Shown: positions 1-8,757 of the stretch, one piece after another
Layout of the letters: every line of letters starts with the position of its first letter
How positions within the stretch are numbered: the stretch's first letter is position 1
From: Acetobacteraceae bacterium H6797
GTDB taxonomy: Bacteria > Pseudomonadota > Alphaproteobacteria > Acetobacterales > Acetobacteraceae
Length of the DNA: 64,000 bases
Assembly (NCBI GenBank): GCA_015223225.1
Contig: JADFCQ010000001.1
Span: 1,203,639 to 1,267,638, forward strand
Reading direction: 5' to 3'
Program-made: the position numbers and the translations under genes
Notes under the pieces: generated by a model
Database searches by the model: none
What the model saw: only the letters and a program-made list of their open reading frames with translations
Told to the model about the DNA's origin: nothing

Positions 1-854
1 TCGCGCGGCGGCGGGTGCACCGCGCCCGAGACCATGCGGATCAGGGCGGCCATGGCCTCCTCCCCCGCCACGCCCTCGGGCCTGCCCTCGATGCGGACGG
101 CGCCGAGCGGATGCGGGCGCGCCAGGGTCAGCAGCGCCTCGGCCAAAGCCTGCCGCGAACGTGCGGCCCGCCTGGCGAAGGCCGCCGCCGCCTCGGCAAG
201 GGCGGCGGTGCCGGTGCCCGTCCCTTCCGGATCGGCCATGGCTTGGCGGAGGCGCACACGGGCGAAGCGCGGATTGTCGTTGGAAGGGTCACGCACCGGC
301 ACCACGCCGCGTTCGGCCAGCAGCGCCTCCAGCCGGGCGGGCGGCACGTCGAGCAGTGGGCGCAGCACCAGCCCCTCGGCCTGCACCATCAGCGGCGCCA
401 TGCCCGCGAGCCCCGCCGGGCCGCTGCCGCGCAGAACCCGAAAGGCGAGGGTCTCGGCCTGATCGCCCCGGTGATGGCCGAGCAGCAGCCAGGGCGCGCC
501 CAGCCCCGCCGCCGCCGTCAGCAGCGCCGCGCGCCGGGCGATACGCGCCCTTTCCTGCAAGCCGCTGCCGCCCGGCAGGCCGAGCCGTAGCACCCGCGCC
601 TCGATGCCCAGCGCGGCGAGTTGCGCCGCCACTCCCTCGGCCTCGGCGCCGGATTCAGGACGCAGGCCATGATCCGCGATCAGCGCGATGGCGCTGCCGC
701 CGCGCGCGGAGGCCCAGTCATGGGAGAGAAGCGCGAGGGCGAGGCTATGCGGCCCGCCCGAGACGCCCATCGCCACGCGCGGATGGGCGCCGAAAGGCCC
801 CAGCGGGGCCATGAGCGCGGCGAATTCGGCGGCGGTGAGCGCCGCCGTCGCCAT
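1..854 (-). CDS. tilS: tRNA(Ile)-lysidine synthase TilS (3' end outside window)
   Basis: TilS uses ATP and lysine to convert C34 of the CAU anticodon of tRNA-Ile into lysidine, in the cytoplasm. Only the first 284 residues are in the window; the gene runs off the left edge. From the ATG at 854 the protein starts MATAALTAAEF. The ATP-binding loop at residues 32-37 reads SGGPHS, where the family usually has SGGxDS. DHGLRPES follows near residue 61, and GHHRGDQAET then RGSGPAGLAGM further on, all typical of TilS. The start shares its A with the cpoB stop (TGATG), so the two are translationally coupled at the end of the tol-pal operon. The Asp-to-His change in the loop is the one oddity. Confidence 0.9.
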   Translation of the reverse strand, partial: MATAALTAAEFAALMAPLGPFGAHPRVAMGVSGGPHSLALALLSHDWASARGGSAIALIADHGLRPESGAEAEGVAAQLAALGIEARVLRLGLPGGSGLQERARIARRAALLTAAAGLGAPWLLLGHHRGDQAETLAFRVLRGSGPAGLAGMAPLMVQAEGLVLRPLLDVPPARLEALLAERGVVPVRDPSNDNPRFARVRLRQAMADPEGTGTGTAALAEAAAAFARRAARSRQALAEALLTLARPHPLGAVRIEGRPEGVAGEEAMAALIRMVSGAVHPPPR

Positions 855-1771
855 CAGCAGCCGCCGCGGCGGGCGGTTTCCTGCGCCTGCTGGTTCAGGC
901 TGCCCGACAGGCGGGGGAATTCGGTGCGCAGATCGCCCAGCGTCGCGCAGGCTTCCTTCTTCGCGCCGAAGCCGAGGAAGGAATTGGCCAGGCCGATCAT
1001 CGCCTCCGGCGCGCGGGCCGACTGGCGGTTACGGCGATAGGCGTCGTCGAAGGCCACGGCGGCGTTTTGGAAGTCACGCTTGCCGAGCAGCGACTGGCCG
1101 AGCAACAGTTGCGCATCCTGGGCGCGGGCGGTGTTGCGGCTCGCGATCACCTCGCGGGCGGCGGCCTCGGCCGAGGCGTAGTCCCGGCGTCCGAGCGCGG
1201 CCTGGCCGTCGGCCAGCGCCTTCTCGGGCGTGCGCGGCGCGGCGGCGGCCGGGGCCGCGGGGCTGGCACCTGCCGGCGGGGTCAGGCTGCCCGAAGAGGA
1301 AGCGGGCGGGCGGCCCGGCGCCGGCGTGGGAGCCGCGCCGCCGGAGCGGCCACCGCCCTCGAGCTGCTGCAGCCGGTAATCCATGTCGCCGTTAAGCTTC
1401 TCGAGCTGATCGGAGAGCTGCTTGTTCTTGTATTCGGCTTCCTCGGCGCGGCCACGCAGGCGGCGGACCTCGTCTTCGAGGTTGTTTACACGGTCGAGCA
1501 GGCCCGCGACCAGTTCCGAACCGCCGCCGGCCGCCGGCGCGCCACCGCGCGAAGGGGGCGGCACATAGGCGCCACCGAGGCTGCTGCCACCGGCACTGCC
1601 GCCGCTCGGCGCATTGCGCCGGAGCTGATCAAGCTCCTGCCGGAGCTGCAGGATCTGGTTCTGCAGGGCGATGCCCTCGCGGCTGTCCATCTGCGCGAAG
1701 GCCGGTGCGGCCGCGAGCGGAACGAGCACCAGGGCGGTGGCGAGGAGCGAGGTCATGGAACGGCGCATCAA
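854..1771 (-). CDS. cpoB: Tol-Pal system protein CpoB (YbgF)
   Basis: CpoB is the periplasmic Tol-associated protein that links outer-membrane constriction to PBP1B activity at the septum. The 305-residue product has a signal peptide ending near APAFA, then a coiled-coil stretch (about residues 30-125, rich in Q/L/R/E heptads such as LRQELDQLRR). A Pro/Ala/Gly-rich linker and a C-terminal TPR domain (about 180-300, with DGQAALGRRDYASAEAAAREV and later repeats) follow. This is the usual CpoB architecture. It follows pal with a 171 bp gap that contains a terminator-like hairpin, and overlaps tilS by one base. Family assignment is firm from architecture and position. Confidence 0.93.
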   Translation of the reverse strand: MMRRSMTSLLATALVLVPLAAAPAFAQMDSREGIALQNQILQLRQELDQLRRNAPSGGSAGGSSLGGAYVPPPSRGGAPAAGGGSELVAGLLDRVNNLEDEVRRLRGRAEEAEYKNKQLSDQLEKLNGDMDYRLQQLEGGGRSGGAAPTPAPGRPPASSSGSLTPPAGASPAAPAAAAPRTPEKALADGQAALGRRDYASAEAAAREVIASRNTARAQDAQLLLGQSLLGKRDFQNAAVAFDDAYRRNRQSARAPEAMIGLANSFLGFGAKKEACATLGDLRTEFPRLSGSLNQQAQETARRGGC

Positions 1772-1846
1772 CGGTCTCCCGGTTGTCGCGACGGGCCTCG
1801 GCGGGCCCTGCCGAAAGCTGGCCCCCGCCTGATCGCGAAGGGCGTC

Positions 1847-1890
1847 AAAAAAGGCGAAGGGCGGCCCCCGCGCAAGCGGAAGCCGCCCTT
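1847..1890 (-). terminator. Intrinsic terminator between pal and cpoB
   Basis: Read on the minus strand, AAGGGCGGC (1890-1882) pairs with GCCGCCCTT (1865-1857) and is followed by CGCC and a run of six T (1852-1847). It lies 53 bp downstream of the pal stop and upstream of cpoB, so it probably attenuates read-through into cpoB-tilS rather than ending an operon. Confidence 0.75.
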
Positions 1891-1942
1891 GATCACCCTA
1901 CGTCACACGAGCCGGCGGGCCGGCGGCACGACGTTGGAAGGC

Positions 1943-2422
1943 TCAGCGAACCACCGAGACAGCGCGGCGGTTCTGGGCCCAGGCCTCTTCCGTCGAGCCG
2001 AGGGCGGCCGGACGGTCCTTGCCGTAGGAGATGGTCGACAGGCGCGAGGAAGCGACGCCCAGCGAAACCAGGGTGTCACGCGCGCTGTTGGCGCGGCGCT
2101 GGCCGAGGGCCAGGTTGTACTCGCGGGTGCCGCGCTCGTCGGCATGACCTTCGACGGTCAGCTGAACCTGCGGGTACTGGGCCAGCCAGCGGGCCTGGCG
2201 CTCGAGAACCGGGCGCTGGTCGGCGCGGACGGTCGACTCGTCGGTGTTGAAGAACACGCGGTCACCAACGTTGGCGACCAGGTCTTCCTGGCTGCCCGGG
2301 CGGATCGACGAACCCGTCGTGGTGCCGGCGCCCGAACCACCGGTGGAAGCAGTCTCGTCACCGCTGGAGCAAGCGGCGAGGAGGGCAACGGCGGCGAAAG
2401 CGCCGAGAATCTTCATGCTCAT
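1943..2422 (-). CDS. pal: Peptidoglycan-associated lipoprotein Pal
   Basis: Pal is the outer-membrane lipoprotein that binds peptidoglycan and TolB, anchoring the outer membrane to the wall. The 159-residue product begins MSMKILGAFAAVALLAAC, with the lipobox Cys at residue 18. A Ser/Gly/Thr linker leads to an OmpA-like domain (about 55-155) holding the signature GHADERGTREYNLALGQRRA. Length matches the family. An AGG-containing stretch lies just upstream of the ATG. It sits between tolB and cpoB as in most Proteobacteria and is followed by a terminator hairpin. Confidence 0.96.
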   Translation of the reverse strand: MSMKILGAFAAVALLAACSSGDETASTGGSGAGTTTGSSIRPGSQEDLVANVGDRVFFNTDESTVRADQRPVLERQARWLAQYPQVQLTVEGHADERGTREYNLALGQRRANSARDTLVSLGVASSRLSTISYGKDRPAALGSTEEAWAQNRRAVSVVR

Positions 2423-2524
2423 CCTAATTCCCCTATCGTGCAGGTGGAAAAATCCGGCGGGGCGTTACGCCCAGAACCAAAAGCGGTCAATAGTAATACG
2501 CCGGGTTAGTGAACTTCATGACAT

Positions 2525-3877
2525 TTATGACGCCAACGGCGACCATGAAGGATCGGTTGCATCGGTAGGCGTCGGAATCTGGCGCTCGTTGAAGCCCGCG
2601 ATGTCGATCGAAAAGAGGCGCGTGCCGTAGCCGCCTCCCCGCGAGTCGGTCGCCCGGCTTTCGCGATAGAACATCAGCACGCGGCCGTTCGGCGCGAAGG
2701 TCGGGCTCTCCATGCTCCAGCCCTCGGAGAGAATGCGCTCGCCCGAACCGTCGGGGCGCATCACGCCGATGCCGAACTGCCCGCCGCTGATGCGGGTGAA
2801 GGCGATGAGGTCCCCGCGCGGCGACCAGACCGGCGTCGCGTAGCGGCCGCGGCCGAAGGAGATACGGCGCTGGCTCGAACCATCGGCATTCATGACATAG
2901 AGCTGCTGGTCGCCGCCCCGGTCCGAATTGAAGACGATCTGGTTGCCATCGGGCGAGAAGCAGGGCGAGACGTCGAGCCCACCGCCCGAGGTGAGCTGCC
3001 GCTCGCGGCGCGAGGCCAGGTCGACGACGAAGATGTTCGAATCACCGCCGCGCACCGAGGAGAGGATCACCGAGCGCCCGTCCGGCGAGAAGCGCGGCGA
3101 GAGCGTCATGCCCTGGAAATTGCCCAGCACTTCCTGGCGCCCGTTCTCGAGATTGAACAGGTAAACGCGCGGACGGTTCTGGAAATAGGACATGAAGGCG
3201 ATCTGCGCGCCGTTCGGATGGAAGCGGGGCGTCAGCGCCTGGAAGCTGCCATCGGTCAGGAAGCGGTTGTTTTCGCCATCCTGGTCCATGATCGCGAGGC
3301 GGCGCGTGCGGCGGTCGCGCGGGCCGGTCTCGGAAATATAGACAACGCGGGTGTCGAAATAGCCGTCCTCGCCCAGGATGCGCTTGTAGATCAGGTCGCT
3401 GATCACATGCGCGATCTTGCGCCAATTGGCGGAGGAGGCCGTATAGGCCTTGCCCTCGATCTGCTGCTCGGGGAGCACGTCCCACAGGCGGAATTCGACG
3501 CGCATGCGGTCGCCGCCCTGCGGCTCCACGCGGCCAGTCACCAGCGCCTGGGCGTTGATCACCTTCCAGTCGGCGAAGCGGGGCGTCTGGGCCGCGGCTT
3601 CGGGTGTCTGGATGAAGGCGCCGCGCTCGATCGGGCGGAAGAGGCCGCAATTGCGCAGGTTGTTCTGGATGACACGCGCGATGTTGCGGCCCATCGCCTG
3701 CGCATCGCCCGAGGAACCGGCGAGGTCCGGGATGGCGATGGGGACGGGCTCGGTGCGCGCGCGCGTGATGTCGATCACCGCGCCGCCCTGCTGCTGAGCA
3801 AGGGCGGGCGTGGCGAGCAGGGCACCGGCGCCGAGCATCGCACCGCGGCGGGACACCATGGGGAAACGGAGGTTCAT
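2525..3877 (-). CDS. tolB: Tol-Pal system beta-propeller protein TolB
   Basis: TolB is the periplasmic Tol component that docks to Pal and TolA. An upstream in-frame ATG exists at 3961, but the ATG at 3877 (MNLRFPMVSRRG) begins directly at the signal peptide and is preferred, giving 450 residues. The N-terminal domain (about 30-160) is followed by a six-bladed WD40-like propeller. Its blades repeat motifs such as SPDGRSVILSS, SPDGNQIVFNSDRGG and SPRGDLIAFTR. The leader carries twin arginines (SRRGAMLGAGALLATPALA), resembling a Tat signal. It lies between tolA and pal in the usual order. Confidence 0.95.
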   Translation of the reverse strand: MNLRFPMVSRRGAMLGAGALLATPALAQQQGGAVIDITRARTEPVPIAIPDLAGSSGDAQAMGRNIARVIQNNLRNCGLFRPIERGAFIQTPEAAAQTPRFADWKVINAQALVTGRVEPQGGDRMRVEFRLWDVLPEQQIEGKAYTASSANWRKIAHVISDLIYKRILGEDGYFDTRVVYISETGPRDRRTRRLAIMDQDGENNRFLTDGSFQALTPRFHPNGAQIAFMSYFQNRPRVYLFNLENGRQEVLGNFQGMTLSPRFSPDGRSVILSSVRGGDSNIFVVDLASRRERQLTSGGGLDVSPCFSPDGNQIVFNSDRGGDQQLYVMNADGSSQRRISFGRGRYATPVWSPRGDLIAFTRISGGQFGIGVMRPDGSGERILSEGWSMESPTFAPNGRVLMFYRESRATDSRGGGYGTRLFSIDIAGFNERQIPTPTDATDPSWSPLAS

Positions 3878-4049
3878 CAGGAGAGGCCTCTCGGGTCCGT
3901 AATCAAGACGACGACTGTCGCCCCGTGAAACACGCCACATCGGCCAAGGTTGAGGTCGCAATGCGGCATCAGCAAGGCATGCGGCAAAATTTCACCGTTC
4001 ATGACCTTGGGTTCCTGGAGCGCCAGCGCGGCGGAAGGCGGGCGCAGGG

Positions 4050-5252
4050 TCACCGCACCAGCCCTCGCGGGCTGAAGCGGAAGACCGAGGCGTTCAGCGC
4101 CGGGATCTTGTCCTTCGGCACCGGCAGCGGCTGGCACTGCGGCGCGAGCACGGCGCGGCGGGCGCTCTCATAGACCGAGCGGGCACGCGGGTCGCTCGGG
4201 ATGCTGCCATTGGGCCGCACGTTGCGCACCACGCCCGTCGGGTCAATGTCGAGCCGCAGTTCCACCACGATCTCGTTCAGCCCCATCATGCCGCCATCGA
4301 CGTTCCAGCATTCGGAGATCTTGTCGGCGACGCCGCGGATCTCGCCCTGGGTGAGCTGGGCATTGCCGGTCGGCGAACCGCCGCCGGCGGCGGAAGCGGC
4401 GGCTGGCGCATTCGGCCGGGCGCGGGGCGCCTCGGTCTGCTGCTGGGCGGCGCGCAGGCGCTCGAGCGTGTTCAGCACCGAGGTGCTGCGCTCCATGGCG
4501 TTGCGCGACGGCGGCGTATTGCCCGTGCCGGCCTGCTGCGTCGGCTCACGCGGCGGCGCGGGCGGCGGCGGCGGGGGAGCGGGCAGGCCCGGCTCGGCAT
4601 TCGGCGTCGAGGGCGCGGCTGCCTGTTGCTGCTGCTGCGGCGCGGGGCGCTGCGGCGGCGTGGGCGTCGGCGTGGGGCGCGCCTGCGGCTGGGGCGGCGT
4701 CGGCGTCTGCTGCGGCGGCGGGGGTGTGGGCGGCGGAGGTGGCGGCGGAGGCGCGGGCAGCGCGGCCTCGGCCGTGTCCTGCGGCTGCGGCTGCTGCGGG
4801 CGCGGCGGGCTGGGCGGCGTCGGCGGAGGCGGCGGCGCGGGCGGCTGGGCAGCCTGCTGCGGCGGCGTGGGGGCCGAGCGCGGCGGGCTGGGCGGCGGCG
4901 TGGGCGCGGGCTGCGTCACCGGCGAGGGGGTCGGCGGCGCGGGGGCCGCAGGCGGCGGCGGAGGCGGCGGCGGGGGCGGCGCCTCGGGCTGGTTCGGGCG
5001 CGGCGGCTCAGGATTAGGCGGGCGCGGCGTTGGCTGCGGCGCATTATCCGGCGAAGGCGGCGCGGGCACCGGCGTCTGCGTGGGCGCATTGGCGAGCTGA
5101 GCCAGCTCGGCCGGCGTCACCAGCTCGACCGTGAGGGATTCCTGCGGCTCCTCCAGCTTCTTCGGCATATCGACGAGAAGCAGGAGGAACAGCAGCGCGT
5201 GCATCGCCGCCGAAGCGCCGACCCAGCGAGCGAGGCCCGATTGTTCGCCCAT
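4050..5252 (-). CDS. tolA: TolA, Tol energy transducer with polyproline rod
   Basis: TolA spans the periplasm and couples TolQR motion to TolB-Pal. The 400-residue product has one N-terminal membrane anchor (about 12-30, AAMHALLFLLLLVD). A very long Pro/Gln/Ala-rich domain II (about 45-250) includes a run of ten prolines. The C-terminal domain (about 300-400) shows the TolA/TonB-like fold segments ISECWNVDGG and VVELRLDIDPTGVV. In E. coli domain II is a Lys/Ala helix; here it is a polyproline rod. It is 20 bp from tolR and 172 bp from tolB. Identity rests on position, anchor and C-terminal domain. Confidence 0.9.
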   Translation of the reverse strand: MGEQSGLARWVGASAAMHALLFLLLLVDMPKKLEEPQESLTVELVTPAELAQLANAPTQTPVPAPPSPDNAPQPTPRPPNPEPPRPNQPEAPPPPPPPPPPAAPAPPTPSPVTQPAPTPPPSPPRSAPTPPQQAAQPPAPPPPPTPPSPPRPQQPQPQDTAEAALPAPPPPPPPPTPPPPQQTPTPPQPQARPTPTPTPPQRPAPQQQQQAAAPSTPNAEPGLPAPPPPPPAPPREPTQQAGTGNTPPSRNAMERSTSVLNTLERLRAAQQQTEAPRARPNAPAAASAAGGGSPTGNAQLTQGEIRGVADKISECWNVDGGMMGLNEIVVELRLDIDPTGVVRNVRPNGSIPSDPRARSVYESARRAVLAPQCQPLPVPKDKIPALNASVFRFSPRGLVR

Positions 5253-5272
5253 GATCCCGGCTCGCGCCTCGT

Positions 5273-5797
5273 TCAGCGCGCGGGCCGGCCGGCATTGGCC
5301 GGCGGGCGGTTATTATTGCCGGCGGGCTGGTTCGCCGGGCGGCCGCCAGGCTGCTCGGCCAGCAATGCCACGCGGGTGAAGCCCGCCGAGCTCACCGTGC
5401 CCATGACTTCCATGATGGTGCCGTAGGGCACCGTGCGGTCGCCACGCACGAAGATGCGGCGCTGCTCGGGCGCGGTCGCCTGGGCGCCCTGGGCCTGGGC
5501 ACCGGCAATGGCCTGGAGCTTGGGCACCAGCTCTTCCTTCGCCACCTCGGTATCCTGGAGGTAGATCTTGCCGTCGGGCGCGATGGAGATGGTCAGCGGC
5601 TCCTGCTGATCCTGGTTCAGCGGGGCCGCATTGGTCTTGGGCAGATCCACCGGCACGCCCGAGGTCATCATCGGCGCGGCGACCATGAAGATGATCAGCA
5701 GCACGAGCATGACGTCGACCATCGGGGTGACGTTGATCTCAGCCATCGGGCGGTAGCGGCCCTTGCCGCGCCCGCCATTCATCAAGCCGCCAGCCAT
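5273..5797 (-). CDS. tolR: TolR, ExbD-family proton-channel subunit
   Basis: TolR forms with TolQ the inner-membrane stator that harvests the proton motive force for Tol. The 174-residue product has an ExbD signature: a short cytoplasmic start (RPMAEINVTPMVDVMLVLL), one membrane helix with the key Asp in PMVDVML, and a periplasmic domain ending with VSSAGFTRVALL. About 25 extra residues at the C-terminus are rich in Pro, Asn, Gly and Arg (GGRPANQPAGNNN), longer than usual for TolR. The gene starts 4 bp after tolQ. Confidence 0.95.
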   Translation of the reverse strand: MAGGLMNGGRGKGRYRPMAEINVTPMVDVMLVLLIIFMVAAPMMTSGVPVDLPKTNAAPLNQDQQEPLTISIAPDGKIYLQDTEVAKEELVPKLQAIAGAQAQGAQATAPEQRRIFVRGDRTVPYGTIMEVMGTVSSAGFTRVALLAEQPGGRPANQPAGNNNRPPANAGRPAR

Positions 5798-5801
5798 GGG
5801 A

Positions 5802-6515
5802 TCAGACCTTCTCTTCGGCCTGACGCGACAGGATCGCGGAGAATTCCGTCGCGAAGCCTTCGAGCCGGGCGGCGAAACGCGCGAGATCGGTATTGATCTT
5901 GTTATAGGCGAGCACGGCCGGGATGGCGGCCACTAGGCCGATCGCGGTCGCGAAGAGGGCCTCGGCGATGCCGGGGGCCACGACGGCGAGGTTCGTGTTG
6001 TTCATGCCGGCGATGGCGCTGAACGAATTCATGATGCCCCAGACCGTGCCGAAGAGGCCGATGAAGGGGCCGACCGAACCGACGGAGGCGAGGAAGACCA
6101 TCCAGCGCTCCAGCCGCTCCATCTCGCGGCCGATCGTCACGGTCATGGCGCGCTCGACGCGCTCCTGAGTGCCGTGCAGGCTCTTCTCGGGGCCACGGCC
6201 GGTGCTGCGGCGCCATTCGCGCATCGCGGCGCCGAAGACGGCGGCCATGGGGTGCGTCGGGCGCTCGCCCTCGCGATCCTGCAGGTCTTCCAGGCTGCCG
6301 CCGGACCAGAAACGGTCCTCGAAGGCATCGGCCGCGCGGTTCACGCGCTTCAGGGCGACCACCTTCTCGAAGATCACGGCCCAGACCCAGATGCTGGCGA
6401 GCAGCAGGAGGATCATCACGCCCTTCACGATCCAATCGGCCTGCAGGAAGAGGCCCCACAGCGAGAGGTCATGCGCCATTGGGGCCAGATTCTGCGCCGT
6501 CACGCCATCACCCAA
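5802..6515 (-). CDS. tolQ: TolQ, ExbB/MotA-family proton-channel subunit
   Basis: TolQ is the pentameric inner-membrane partner of TolR. The 237-residue product has three membrane segments: about 25-48 (WIVKGVMILLLLASIWVWAVIF), about 140-165 and about 178-200 (the latter two framing GPFIGLFGTVWGIMNSF and GLVAAIPAVLAYN). The conserved GLFGTVWGIM helix and the long cytoplasmic loop are diagnostic. It is the first tol gene and is separated from ybgC by 168 bp, enough for a tol-specific promoter, although none is convincing by eye. Confidence 0.96.
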   Translation of the reverse strand: MGDGVTAQNLAPMAHDLSLWGLFLQADWIVKGVMILLLLASIWVWAVIFEKVVALKRVNRAADAFEDRFWSGGSLEDLQDREGERPTHPMAAVFGAAMREWRRSTGRGPEKSLHGTQERVERAMTVTIGREMERLERWMVFLASVGSVGPFIGLFGTVWGIMNSFSAIAGMNNTNLAVVAPGIAEALFATAIGLVAAIPAVLAYNKINTDLARFAARLEGFATEFSAILSRQAEEKV

Positions 6516-6683
6516 GACCCGGTCTCCTTCTGCCGCGGCACGCTGGCCGCCTCTTGCTCAGCAAGGCCGTTTCCGGCCCGAATCCGACAAATGCCCGCCA
6601 AGGGGCGGGCAGCGCATAAACCTGTCCAGGCCGCGACGATATCCGCCCGGCCCGCAACCCAGACCGCGTTCCCGCGGCAGGGC

Positions 6684-7115
6684 TCAATCCTCGGCCACCA
6701 GCCCCTCCCTGAAGGCGCTTGCCCAGGGTTCGGGGATGGCGACGGGCCGAAGCCCGTTCCGCCGCACGCAGACCAGGCCGACGTTCAGTTTCGTCAGCGG
6801 CGAGGCCTCGCTCTCCGGCCAGACCACCTGCTCCAGTTCCACCGACGCCCCCCGCAGCCTGCGGATGGTGGTGGTCACCGTGATCAGATCGTCCAGTTTG
6901 GCCGGGCGCATATATTGCACGTCCAGCCGATTCACGACGAGCATCAAATCGTGACGTTCTATCATAAGAGAATGGGGCAAGCCTATGGCACGCAAGGATT
7001 CGGTGCGCGCCCGTTCCGCCCAGCGAAGATAGTTCGCGTGATAGACGACGCCGCCCGCATCCGTGTCCTCGAAATAGACGCGGAGGGGAAAACGATGAAT
7101 CTTTTCAGCGCTCAC
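6684..7115 (-). CDS. ybgC: YbgC hotdog-fold acyl-CoA thioesterase
   Basis: YbgC-type proteins hydrolyse short-chain or acyl-carrier thioesters in the cytoplasm and are commonly encoded at the head of tol-pal clusters. The 143-residue product matches the family length and has the hotdog active-site signature [17 protein letters not shown] near residues 13-29, including the catalytic Asp of DTDAGG. Its start codon overlaps the ruvB stop by four bases, so it is translationally coupled to ruvCAB. Confidence 0.93.
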   Translation of the reverse strand: MSAEKIHRFPLRVYFEDTDAGGVVYHANYLRWAERARTESLRAIGLPHSLMIERHDLMLVVNRLDVQYMRPAKLDDLITVTTTIRRLRGASVELEQVVWPESEASPLTKLNVGLVCVRRNGLRPVAIPEPWASAFREGLVAED

Positions 7116-8143
7116 GCCTCGCCCCCGAGCAGGTCGGGCTGGATGGCGAAGCCCGCCGGCGGCGTCATCCCCAGATGGCGCCAGCCCGGCTCACCGAGCA
7201 TCCGCCCGCGCGGGGTGCGCAGCACCAGCCCCTCCTGGATGAGATAGGGCTCGATCACTTCTTCGAGCGTATCGCGGCTCTCGGCCAGCGCGGCCGCGAG
7301 CGTCTCCACGCCCACCGGCCCGCCGCCATGGTGCTCGGCGATGCGGCGGAGATAGCGGCGGTCCATGGCATCGAGGCCCAGCCGGTCCACCTCCAGCCGG
7401 TTCAGCGCGCCATCGACCATGGCGCGGTCCGCGGGCTTGCCGGAGACGATGGCGAAATCCCGCACGCGGCGCAGCAGCCGGCCGGCGATGCGGGGCGTGC
7501 CCCGGGCGCGGGTCGCGATTTCCCAGGCGCCATCCTCCGAGAGGTCGAAGCCCAGCTTGCCCGCCCCGCGCGCCACGATGGAGCGCAGCTCGTCGGGCGA
7601 ATAGAATTGCAGCCGCACCGGGATGCCGAAACGGTCCCGCAGCGGGGTGGTCAGCAGGCCCGAGCGCGTGGTGGCGCCGACAAGGGTGAAGGGCGGCAGG
7701 TCGATCCGCACCGTCCGCGCGGCCGGGCCCTCGCCGATGATGAGGTCGAGCTGGAAATCCTCCATCGCCGGATAGAGCGTCTCTTCCAGCGCGGGCTGGA
7801 GGCGGTGGATCTCGTCGACGAAGAGCACGTCGCGCGGCTGCAGATTGGTCAGGATCGCCGCCAGGTCGCCCGGCTTCTGCAGGATCGGCCCCGAGGTCGC
7901 GCGGAAGCCCACGCCCATCTCGCGGGAGACGATCTGGGCCAGCGTCGTCTTGCCCAGGCCGGGCGGGCCGTGGAGCAGCACATGGTCCAGCGCCTCGCCC
8001 CGCGCCTTGGCGGCCTGGATGAAGACCGAGAGATTCTCGCAGGCGCCGCGCTGGCCGGTGAAATCGGAAAGGGTCTGGGGGCGAAGGGAACCCTCGCCCA
8101 CATCCTCTTCCTGGCGCATCGCGTCGGTCAGGCGGTCGCTCAT
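7112..8143 (-). CDS. ruvB: Holliday junction branch migration helicase RuvB
   Basis: RuvB is the hexameric AAA+ motor that drives branch migration on RuvA-bound Holliday junctions during recombination repair. The 343-residue product shows Walker [12 protein letters not shown], Walker [10 protein letters not shown], the sensor and arginine-finger stretch [18 protein letters not shown], and a C-terminal winged-helix with TPRGR. Length matches the family. It overlaps ruvA upstream and ybgC downstream by four bases each, forming a tightly coupled ruvC-ruvA-ruvB-ybgC unit. Confidence 0.98.
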   Translation of the reverse strand: MSDRLTDAMRQEEDVGEGSLRPQTLSDFTGQRGACENLSVFIQAAKARGEALDHVLLHGPPGLGKTTLAQIVSREMGVGFRATSGPILQKPGDLAAILTNLQPRDVLFVDEIHRLQPALEETLYPAMEDFQLDLIIGEGPAARTVRIDLPPFTLVGATTRSGLLTTPLRDRFGIPVRLQFYSPDELRSIVARGAGKLGFDLSEDGAWEIATRARGTPRIAGRLLRRVRDFAIVSGKPADRAMVDGALNRLEVDRLGLDAMDRRYLRRIAEHHGGGPVGVETLAAALAESRDTLEEVIEPYLIQEGLVLRTPRGRMLGEPGWRHLGMTPPAGFAIQPDLLGGEA

Positions 8144-8757
8144 TTCGGCGCCAGCTCCTTCAGGCTCTCGCGGATCAGCAGGGGCAGGCTCGCTTCCTCA
8201 CCCACCCGCTCCAGCGCGCGGCGAATCGCGGGCTGCGCCTCGGCCCGGCGATAGCCGAGATTGGTGAGCGCCGAGAGCACTTCGGCCTCCACCGGCATCA
8301 CCACATCGACGATCGACCCCCCGCCCGGCAGCGGCATGGCGGGCCCGGTCGGCATGCCGCCCACCCGCTCGCGCAATTCCGAGACGAGGCGCACAGCCAG
8401 CTTGGCGCCGACGCCCGCCGCCCGGGTGAGGCTGCCCTTGTCGCCCGCCATGATCGCGCCCGCCAGCTCGCTCGGCGAATGGCTGGAGAGCAGGGAAAGC
8501 GCCACTTTCGGCCCTACGCCCTGGATGCCCGTGAGCAGCTTGAACCAGTCCCGCTCGGCGGTATCGGCGAAGCCGAAGAGGATGATTGCATCCTCCCGCA
8601 CCACCGTCTCGATCCAGAGCGAGCCGATGCCCGGCGCCTGCGGCAGCGCGGCGATGGAGCGCGAGGAGCAGGAGACGAGATAGCCCACCCCGTTCACGTC
8701 GAAGATGCAGCCGCCCTCGACCAGACTGTCCACCCGCCCCGTCAGCTTGCCGATCAT
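8140..8757 (-). CDS. ruvA: Holliday junction DNA-binding protein RuvA
   Basis: RuvA binds the four-way junction as a tetramer and loads RuvB. The 205-residue product starts [12 protein letters not shown] with the N-terminal OB-fold. It then has helix-hairpin-helix motifs ([18 protein letters not shown] and [16 protein letters not shown]). A flexible linker leads to the C-terminal domain III ([20 protein letters not shown]) that contacts RuvB. The start overlaps ruvC by four bases. Confidence 0.97.
   Translation of the reverse strand: MIGKLTGRVDSLVEGGCIFDVNGVGYLVSCSSRSIAALPQAPGIGSLWIETVVREDAIILFGFADTAERDWFKLLTGIQGVGPKVALSLLSSHSPSELAGAIMAGDKGSLTRAAGVGAKLAVRLVSELRERVGGMPTGPAMPLPGGGSIVDVVMPVEAEVLSALTNLGYRRAEAQPAIRRALERVGEEASLPLLIRESLKELAPK

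Noticed and set aside
4201..5426. Plus-strand frames rich in Gly, Cys or Arg opposite tolA
   Set aside because: They are antisense shadows of the Pro-rich tolA codons (CCG read as CGG or GGC); no start signal or family resemblance.
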